Origin: Candidatus Sumerlaeota bacterium
Lineage (GTDB): Bacteria > Sumerlaeota > Sumerlaeia > JADFCT01
Reading direction: 5' to 3'
DNA: 11,545 nucleotides
NCBI GenBank assembly: GCA_026398575.1
Contig: JAPLSP010000129.1
Location: 18,558-30,102 of the forward strand
The notes beneath the pieces were generated by a model, which saw only the letters and a program-made list of their open reading frames with translations, was not told the DNA's origin and did no database searches. Every line of letters starts with the position of its first letter. Position 1 is the stretch's first letter. The position numbers and the translations under genes are program-made. Shown here in pieces: positions 9,001 to 11,545 of the stretch.

Positions 9001-11545
9001 ACCTGCAGCGGCGCCAGCGTCGCGCTGGGCTGCGCCAGAAGGAAATTGAAGTCCAGCGCCGCCCCATTGCCACCGGCGTTGATGACGATGCCGGGGCAGA
9101 TGAACTGCTTGGTATTGTCCGTGATCATGGCGCCCACGCTGGCCGTGGTTCCCGCGTTGGGCGTTACGGTGATTGTGCTGGCGTTTGAGCCACCCGTGAC
9201 TCCGCTGAGGACGCCATTATTAACGGTTGTCGAGCCGGAATAAGTATTGATGCCTCCCAGAGCGAGAATTCCCGAACCTGTCTTGACAAGGCTGGCGCCA
9301 GCGCCGGAAAGAGCGCCGTACAAAGTGATGACGCCACTGGTGGTGTCGAAGGTCACGCCCGGAGCGGCGCTGGTAAGCGTCATCGGAAGTACAGTGGACC
9401 AGCCGGCCAGTGCCCCGACCGTGCCGGCGCCGAGGTTAATAGTGTGGGCGCCCGTGCCTGCCGCCAGGATGCCCGATGCGCCGACATTGAGCGTGCCGCC
9501 TGTGAGATTGATCGTACCCGGACCGTTATGAGGGCCATTGGCAGCCGTGTAACCCATTCGGATGCCCCGCAAATTGGCCGTCCCGCCCGAGACCGCGATA
9601 ACTCCCGTGCCGTCATAGCCGAGCACCGTGTCTGCGTTCAGGGCATTCCACACGCCGCCGGACAGATTATAGGTCCCGGTTGCGCCGCCGGACCAGTGAC
9701 CGATACGGATGGCGTCGGCGGTCACCGTGTTCAATGTCACTGTGCCGGCCGTCTGGTTGACCGTCCCGGCTTGGGCGCTGGCGTCGCCGAGATAGAAAGT
9801 ACCCGCGACATTGACTGTGCCGCTGGTATTGACGATGCTGTTATTCAGCACGCTCACGCTTGCCGTGCCGCTCACTGAACCCGTGAGATTGAGCGTGCCA
9901 CCTCCGACCGTTGTCGCGCCTGAGTAGGGATTGGCATTGGTGACTACCCATGTGCCTGGGCCGCTTTTCTGAAGACTGGTGGCGTTGGTGGCCTGATCCG
10001 TGATCTGGATGTTGAACGTGGTGTCGCGCGTGTTCGTGCCGGTCAGAGTCAGCGTGCGGACGCCGCCGGTGTCGAACAAGTTGATGTTGGCGCCGCTGTA
10101 GGAGAAGGTTACCGTCGCGGAAGGAACGCTGCCGGAGGCGTCAATGGTCGCGCCAGCGCCGTTCAGGATGCGAATCTGGCGGTTGGTGCTCTGCGGCGTC
10201 GAGCCGGTGTATTGCAGCGTGCCACCTCTAAAATGCAGGCCGATGCCCGTGCCTGAGTTGTTTTCCTGGGACTCCAACCGCGCGCCGAGGGCGCCGGGGA
10301 CGCCGTAGTCGGTAAGGTCGGACACGTTCAGAATGCCGGCGTTAATGATGTTTTCGCCCGTATGGGTGTTTGTGCCTGTAAGCGTCCACTTGCCGGCGCC
10401 ATTCTTGGTCAGGGATAAGGGCGCCACGCTGATGTTGCCGCTCAGCACGCCATTGCCCGCCCCGTTCAGCTGCAAACTGGGCACGGTTCCTATTATGCCC
10501 GTGATGACGTCACCGCTGAGGGTCAATGTTTGCCCGACAATCGTATTTTCAATGATGCCACCGGTGACGACGGCCGCATTGCTGTTGATGGTGAAGGGGC
10601 GATTGCTGGAACCGCCGCCGGCGCCGGTGAACTGCAGCGTGCCGGTGTTGCTATATCCGCTTTGCCCCATTGAAATGCCGTTGCCGGAACCAAGGGCGCA
10701 GTTGACACCGCTATCTGCAATGGAGTTGATACTGATGGTTCCATTGGCGATATTCGCAATGCCGGTATAACTGTTGGCCGGGTTGCTGAGAGTCAGAACC
10801 GAGACATCCGTTCTGCTCAACATCCCGGCATGGGACACGATGCCGCTCTGTGTAACATTTTGGGCGCCGCGAACGGTGAAGGTTCCGGTTCCGGTGACAC
10901 CGCCCGACAGCGTCAGAAGACCGGTCCCGCTATTATTCAATGTTGCCGCGGTGCTGACCATATTGATAACGCGGTTTGACGGAAGGGCCGCCCCGGTATA
11001 TAACAGTATCGCGTTCGTCACGTCTATGGTTCCATCGGCGGCGGTGGTGGGCGCGCCCAGGGAGCTGGCGCCCCCGCTGACATCTTTTAGAGTGTTGAAA
11101 CTCAAGGTGCCGGCGGTGACGCTTGTTTTGCCGGTATAGGTGTTGAGGCCGGTGAGCGCCAAAATGCCCGCGCCGGCCTTGGTCAGCGGTTTGGTTCCGG
11201 CCAACACCAAACTGATCGTGGCGGTTTGATTCGTGACGGTGATCGTCGCCGCGCCGGTTACCACATCCAGCGTCAGCGGGCCGCCAGTGCCTACGCTCAG
11301 TGTCCAGTTAAAGTCTGCTGTTGTCGCATCGGCAAACTTCAAATTGCCGATAATGCGCGCGCCATCCAAGGTCACGGTTCTGGCAGCCGCAATGTTGAGC
11401 GTGCTAAAATCAGCGGTGAAGCCTTGGCCGACGGCTACGATGCTGCCGGTCCAGTTGCCGACTGTCGGCCAACTGCCGCCGGCAGCATTAGTCCAGGTTC
11501 CGTCGGCCGCCGAGGCCGGACTGGCCTGGAGCAGCAAGGCCGCGC
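1..11545 (-). CDS. Giant secreted PATR-repeat adhesin-like protein (partial at both ends)
   Basis: One minus-strand frame, codons from 11543 down to 3, is open for 3,847 codons. I translated it line by line and found no stop and no break in register; both window edges give family-typical sequence. It begins with the end of a signal peptide (LLLQASPASA, then ADGTW) and continues into about 22 autotransporter-associated beta-strand repeats, two PA14-like domains (residues ~1571-1715 and ~2389-2533, counting from the right edge) and one LamG-like domain (~3011-3228). Composition is rich in Gly, Ala, Thr, Asn, Ser, Leu and Val, with only about nine cysteines, as expected of an exported beta-helical stalk. 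Related proteins are passengers of type V autotransporters or large exoproteins of Verrucomicrobiota and Planctomycetota; adhesion or glycan binding is inferred. Start codon (probably 10-25 codons beyond 11545), promoter and C-terminal anchor are not visible. No ligand or exact family member is recognised. Confidence 0.95.
3..500 (-). repeat. Long module, copy C (cut by the window edge)
   Basis: LQVDATGKTLKSLTVEDG, ATLVLPAISG, TITLTGAVTFAG, VTVKPQFGG, ATYDLLTATG, NRLVLTIV, NLVWDNGAATGKWNLNADAN, KFMNTDAVTFGDTAAG, GALIPSA. Against copy B it carries about six extra residues (DSSVTH region, 76-94) between NFT and KFMN, in frame. The rest follows the same order, so another PATR repeat is expected just beyond position 1. 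Confidence 0.8.
558..647 (-). repeat. PATR repeat 22 (AFVLTGANTYAGPTN)
   Basis: LVKVGSG, AFVLTGANTYAGPTN, IYGGSLEL. A good core returns here, just before module C. Confidence 0.82.
921..1016 (-). repeat. Degenerate PATR repeat 21
   Basis: WIKTGTG, TAKFIGTAQPILTTGQYL, IQAGIFQ. Recognisable from the K-T-G-x-G lead and spacing; the NTYTG core is absent. Confidence 0.5.
1125..1223 (-). repeat. Degenerate PATR repeat 20
   Basis: LIKSGKG, TQTLSGTAIANPNLGTLT, VNSGRLVL. Lead and final strand are intact, but the NTYTG core has become ANPNLG. Confidence 0.65.
1224..1580 (-). other. 'NQ' module after the LamG-like domain
   Basis: Reads TEGRIGLAKTGGAVAIPGDF, YATQDNQFAPGSVMRFFG, HLRFELLGTVQTLAGVDN, GVIQHKEQV, LSTLILNGTGSYFFNGYLRS and leads into LIKSGKG. 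The order 'ipGD...NQfa..s...f......f.L.G..QtlaG......gvIq' is a recurring PATR-associated spacer in PVC proteins; I know of no assigned function. The first strand overlaps the end of repeat 19. Confidence 0.5.
1560..1658 (-). repeat. Degenerate PATR repeat 19
   Basis: FAKMGTAG, DLTLGGGSSNTFVGNMV, LTEGRIGL. NTFVG replaces NTYTG and the spacing is one or two residues longer than usual. Confidence 0.65.
1860..2513 (-). other. LamG / concanavalin A-like lectin domain
   Basis: About 218 residues (~3011-3228). Opens PSAIPGLQVWLDATDLTN, GNPADGAAVTYWNNKAVG, then GLPVVQFNGNGTL, TVLYVGRYSG, NNNWLMGFHGQYADRAHFTA, EFYRNGSLLA, LMLGGYN and closes GGDVGEVLAFNRALSAAERL, QMEQYLQAKWK. The GLQvWLDAtdl opening, the GDvgEvl.fnraLsaaER close and the YL..KW end are the standard frame of LamG-type (PF13385) jelly rolls. 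Such domains bind glycans or proteins on surface proteins. It lies between PATR repeats 18 and 19. Ligand unknown. Confidence 0.85.
2538..2627 (-). repeat. PATR repeat 18 (TLVLSGENTYTGATT)
   Basis: VTKNGRG, TLVLSGENTYTGATT, ITSGTLQL. Consensus copy immediately before the LamG-like domain. Confidence 0.9.
2628..3305 (-). other. 'GELNVV ... GVRTTN' PATR-associated module
   Basis: Starts GGELNVVQNGANANSQDFSG, then ITLTGSNNVVLNVGAIVINP, VNFNLPAG, SNGVRTTNPDG, ATVSAGNVIAY, IDVVRLGG, and NILRLGAAGTIQLPSG before LTIGAVSGAGTLTAGG and a final PITVNSVIANNGAG that runs into PATR repeat 18. I recognise this as a recurrent spacer in large PATR proteins; it has no assigned function. The usual 'dWATV' triplet appears here as SLATV, so the conserved Trp is missing. 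Confidence 0.55.
3372..3461 (-). repeat. PATR repeat 17 (VLTLSGANIYTGATG)
   Basis: LIKVGDG, VLTLSGANIYTGATG, VNNGVLKL. It leads into the GELNVV module. Confidence 0.87.
3684..3779 (-). repeat. PATR repeat 16 (MLVLWRGNTFTGATR)
   Basis: LIKTGPANS, MLVLWRGNTFTGATR, IGAGVLLV. Two extra residues in the lead. Confidence 0.75.
3945..4379 (-). other. PA14-like ligand-binding domain 2 (WHRLDYR type)
   Basis: About 145 residues (~2389-2533). Starts GLHEGVIN and continues TWTATSANQPYGIWSTYQEW, IYSGYIFVAG, VTWTFGSSIDDNCFLSIDG, VLFNNGTWNIVKIGTVTL, TPGWHRLDYRCYNATGGAGA and GFGIDKLG. The order IYSG, F..SIDDN..LSIDG, tW, pGWHr.d.R..N..GGaG matches a PA14-related type common in PVC-group exoproteins. It is only distantly similar to domain 1. 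Two cysteines (4140-4142 and 4032-4034) could pair. Ligand unknown; the Asp pair suggests Ca2+-assisted binding (inference). Confidence 0.7.
4452..4553 (-). repeat. PATR repeat 15 with a short insertion
   Basis: VIKSGAG, then TLALNPLLSAPSAYSGGTA, then VNAGVLQI. About four extra residues sit before the SAYSG core. It precedes the second PA14-like domain. Confidence 0.7.
4674..4763 (-). repeat. PATR repeat 14 (ALIVNNANTYTGATT)
   Basis: LTKSGAS, ALIVNNANTYTGATT, INEGTLTI, directly after module B. Confidence 0.85.
4779..5327 (-). repeat. Long module, copy B (~183 residues)
   Basis: Same landmarks as copy A: LQVDAAGKTLKSLTI, TTLILPAFNIGG, TNALTFA, PNFTVKPVFN, GLYNLLT, LDLSAYSASNVTG, KKLVLTIL, NLVWNNGALTGKWNLNTDAN, FMNLDNVTFTDTAAG, GALLPGSVLVN, FTGAGSI. 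It lies exactly 2,520 bp (840 codons) from copy A. Against copy C, bases 4938-4982 match 129-173 at 41 of 45 positions by my count. The high DNA match implies fairly recent duplication or ongoing gene conversion. Confidence 0.82.
5385..5459 (-). repeat. PATR repeat 13 (ILAISGVSAYAGSTT), fused to repeat 12
   Basis: ILAISGVSAYAGSTT, ATGGMLEI. It has no LTKxGxG lead of its own because it shares the AGILAI strand with repeat 12. This is the only directly abutting pair I see in the window. Confidence 0.75.
5442..5531 (-). repeat. PATR repeat 12 (TLTLGGANAYTGGTT)
   Basis: LTKAGAG, TLTLGGANAYTGGTT, VSAGILAI. Its last strand AGILAI is also the first strand of the next repeat, so repeats 12 and 13 are fused without a spacer. 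Confidence 0.88.
5784..5873 (-). repeat. PATR repeat 11 (ALTLSGLNTYTGGTY)
   Basis: LVKKGSG, ALTLSGLNTYTGGTY, LSGGQLNL. Close to consensus. Confidence 0.88.
6144..6230 (-). repeat. PATR repeat 10 (LQTLSGVNTYSGVTA)
   Basis: YKWGLG replaces the normal LTKxGxG, then LQTLSGVNTYSGVTA and INRGTIQF. First repeat after PA14-like domain 1. Confidence 0.8.
6399..6833 (-). other. PA14-like ligand-binding domain 1
   Basis: About 145 residues (~1571-1715). Opens GLAAQYFGG and contains FRGYFSGKILI, then the hallmark TPGVYTFNTNSDDGSSLWVD, GVLVAYNGGAHG, ISLSAGYHDIVVGYF and NYGFISQISGP. The order 'F.G.i.....g.YtF...SDDGs.lwvDg..v..n.......g.i.L.aG.H.i.v.Yf' is that of PA14 (PF07691) folds, where an Asp pair near this point often binds Ca2+ and a sugar. 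It is inserted between PATR repeats 9 and 10. Carbohydrate binding is inferred from the family. Confidence 0.8.
6912..7001 (-). repeat. PATR repeat 9 (SLKLTGVNAYTGGTT)
   Basis: LSKIGAG, SLKLTGVNAYTGGTT, ITNGVIVS. It is the last repeat before the first PA14-like domain. Confidence 0.85.
7188..7277 (-). repeat. PATR repeat 8 (LLTLGTANTYFGATL)
   Basis: LTKAGAN, LLTLGTANTYFGATL, LNGGTLAL, directly after module A. It is followed by a LGDPGALGGSGLLTFGG linker of the type that also occurs before SNR modules. Confidence 0.85.
7293..7847 (-). repeat. Long module, copy A (~185 residues)
   Basis: Order of landmarks: LQVDAAGKTLAGLTI, STLVLPAFNVG, TNVLTFTLTPNFTVKPIFSG, AGVYNLLS, CDLSDYGLTNVTG, GGKLVLTIV, DLVWDNAG, VWNLNTDANFTGSKFMNLDG, VTFGDTAPGTVTL, GALLPSAVIVN, FSGAGSI. 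The same order recurs in copies B (4779-5327) and C (3-500). Over 7381-7480 against 4861-4960 I count 82 of 100 bases identical. FMNLDxVTFxDTA resembles the 'aNW...F.D' strand pairs of cap modules, so it may be an internal capping or spacer domain. Confidence 0.8.
7905..7994 (-). repeat. PATR repeat 7 (VQTLAGVNTYTGATT)
   Basis: LTKAGTG, VQTLAGVNTYTGATT, INAGTLEL. Exact core consensus, immediately before long module A. Confidence 0.9.
8451..8540 (-). repeat. PATR repeat 6 (VLVLDVNNTFTGPMI)
   Basis: LTKSGTG, VLVLDVNNTFTGPMI, INGGIVRL. It leads into an unusually basic linker (RLVRRGLTSFATPRNYILN, 8401-8456) and a segment with two closely spaced cysteines. Confidence 0.8.
8541..8777 (-). other. 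Internal 'WD...NW' cap-like module
   Basis: Reads GDGVWDINTTANWKD, then VTTYQENSIPGDAILFEDTQ, AVTLNTLV, NATKQFTLAGTGLIAG and PAPLTKSGTG. It resembles a second N-terminal-cap-type start inside the protein. It follows a connector at 8778-9140 with GVAYPLMTWTGSLIG and TLYVTFTGSTQPIRW. In this family such an internal start often marks the junction between two complete repeat blocks, so the gene may have grown by joining blocks (inference). Confidence 0.55.
9201..9290 (-). repeat. PATR repeat 5 (ILALGGINTYSGSTT)
   Basis: LVKTGSG, ILALGGINTYSGSTT, VNNGVL: a near-consensus copy. Confidence 0.85.
9291..9884 (-). other. GG-rich beta-helix-like stretch
   Basis: About 200 residues lacking PATR cores but with short strands ended by Gly pairs: VNQTAGTVTLNTV, IRIGHWSGGATGTYNLSGG, VLGYDGTGVIAVSGGTANLR, GIRMGY, GTINLTGGTLNVG, HTINLGAGT. 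Strand-turn units of roughly 20-35 residues suggest continued beta-helix coils of another sequence class. The stretch ends with WSTVLPMTLTSAAPGVTFDT and GVITLYGALSG, a common lead into a PATR repeat. I know this composite from similar PVC-group exoproteins but no named domain. Confidence 0.55.
9885..9974 (-). repeat. PATR repeat 4 (TWVVTNANPYSGATT)
   Basis: LQKSGPG, TWVVTNANPYSGATT, VGGGTLNL. It keeps the spacing, but the core is NPYSG rather than NTYTG. Confidence 0.8.
10140..10223 (-). repeat. YTG...SNR module, copy 3
   Basis: Reads GTLQYTGSTPQSTNRQIRIL followed by NGAGATID. It aligns residue for residue with copy 2 at GTLQ[FY]TG and [ST]NR. The LFDTGG and RTLTLTG strands that follow lead to PATR repeat 4. 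Confidence 0.75.
10320..10412 (-). repeat. PATR repeat 3 (KWTLTGTNTHTGEN)
   Basis: LTKNGAG, KWTLTGTNTHTGEN, INAGILNVS. The usual Tyr of NTYTG is His here. It runs on into DYGVPGALGARLE, a linker that precedes the third YTG...SNR module. Confidence 0.85.
10560..10643 (-). repeat. YTG...SNR module, copy 2
   Basis: Reads GTLQFTGAGGGSSNRPFTIN followed by SNAAVVTG. It has the same length (28 residues) as copy 3 and lies 140 residues before it. Downstream are TLTLSGDV and LQLNGAGNGVLSG strands leading into PATR repeat 3. Confidence 0.7.
10729..10799 (-). repeat. PATR repeat 2 (VLTLSNPANSYTGIA)
   Basis: Degenerate at its front: the usual LTKxGxG lead is replaced by SRTDVS. The core VLTLSNPANSYTGIA and the following ANGTISI fit the repeat. 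Confidence 0.7.
10932..11009 (-). repeat. YTG...SNR module, copy 1
   Basis: Reads LLYTGAALPSNRVINM and is followed by AATLNN. It is preceded by SSLGAPTTA and followed by LLTLSGGVTG, the same surroundings as the two later copies at 10560-10643 and 10140-10223. In this subclass the SNR or TNR triplet follows a short YTG or FTG strand and is followed by an [IF]-x-[IM] strand. Confidence 0.65.
11100..11180 (-). repeat. PATR repeat 1 (GILALTGLNTYTGKT)
   Basis: Near-consensus repeat, KAGAG then GILALTGLNTYTGKT then VTAGTL. It follows the N-terminal cap directly. Confidence 0.85.
11181..11507 (-). other. N-terminal cap module preceding the first PATR repeat
   Basis: The mature N-terminus has the order seen in many PVC-group PATR proteins: W-rich opening (GTWTN, SWPTVGNWTG), then GFTADFSTLNIAAARTVTLD, GNLKFAD, WTLSVG, PLTLDV, TITVTNQTATIS and VLAGTKPL leading into the first LTKAGAG. 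It presumably forms the N-terminal cap of the beta-helix that protects the first rung. A shorter relative recurs internally at 8541-8777. The role is inferred from its position and from memory of similar proteins. Confidence 0.65.
11508..11543 (-). other. C-terminal part of a Sec signal peptide
   Basis: The first visible residues are AALLLQASPASA followed by ADGTW. This is the end of a hydrophobic core (ALLL), a Pro three residues before the expected cut, and an Ala-Ser-Ala cleavage box, so signal peptidase I would most likely cut after residue 12. The positively charged n-region and the initiator lie outside the window. It shows that the protein is exported and that the window begins almost at its N-terminus. 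Confidence 0.8.

Noticed and set aside
2538..11180. Recurrent short DNA strings like cgccggtgtaggtgtt, which could be taken for an interspersed DNA repeat or CRISPR-like element
   Set aside because: They are the reverse complement of codons for NTYTG in the PATR repeats, always in the same frame, with irregular spacing and no unique spacers of constant length.
1..11545. Possible pseudogene or frameshifts in such a long repeat gene
   Set aside because: Every line keeps the same register with family-typical protein on both sides, and no in-frame stop was found in the hand translation.
11100..11545. A promoter, ribosome binding site or start codon for the gene
   Set aside because: The first visible codons are already inside the signal peptide, so these elements lie beyond 11545; nothing in the window can serve as the authentic start.

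Overview
The whole window is the inside of one gene. On the minus strand, the codon register whose triplets begin at plus-strand positions divisible by 3 is open from end to end: 3,847 consecutive codons (11543 down to 3), no stop and no sign of a frameshift in a hand translation of every line. The gene enters at the right edge with the last residues of a signal peptide and leaves at the left edge still in a repeat module, so start codon, ribosome site, promoter, C-terminus and terminator all lie outside. There is no intergenic DNA, RNA gene, mobile element or CRISPR array in the window.

The product is a giant exported repeat protein of the autotransporter-associated beta-strand repeat (PATR, TIGR02601/PF12951-type) class. 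About 22 copies of the motif L-x-K-x-G-x-G-x-L-x-L-x-G-x-N-T-Y-T-G-x-T-x-[IV]-x-x-G-x-L are scattered along it, some degenerate, set in Gly/Thr/Asn/Ala/Ser-rich beta-strand sequence with very few cysteines. From N- to C-terminus (right to left on the plus strand): signal-peptide tail and N-terminal cap (11543-11181); a stretch with three YTG...SNR modules (11009-10140); a GG-rich beta-helix-like stretch (9884-9291); a second 'WD...NW' cap-like module (8777-8541); long module A (7847-7293); a first PA14-like domain (6833-6399); long module B (5327-4779); a second PA14-like domain (4379-3945); a 'GELNVV...GVRTTN' module (3305-2628); a LamG/concanavalin-A-like domain (2513-1860); an 'NQ' module (1580-1224); and long module C, cut by the left edge (500-3). 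Modules A, B and C are copies of one ~185-residue unit and still match well as DNA.

The combination of this N-terminal cap, PATR repeats, PA14-like and LamG-like inserts, with GC-rich DNA, points to Verrucomicrobiota or a relative in the PVC group (Planctomycetota, Lentisphaerota). That is from memory of the family, not a search. The likely role is a very long surface or secreted fibre with carbohydrate- or ligand-binding domains at intervals. Whether it ends in an autotransporter barrel, a PEP-CTERM-type sorting signal or something else cannot be seen. Several long plus-strand reading frames are codon-on-codon shadows of this gene and are not annotated.
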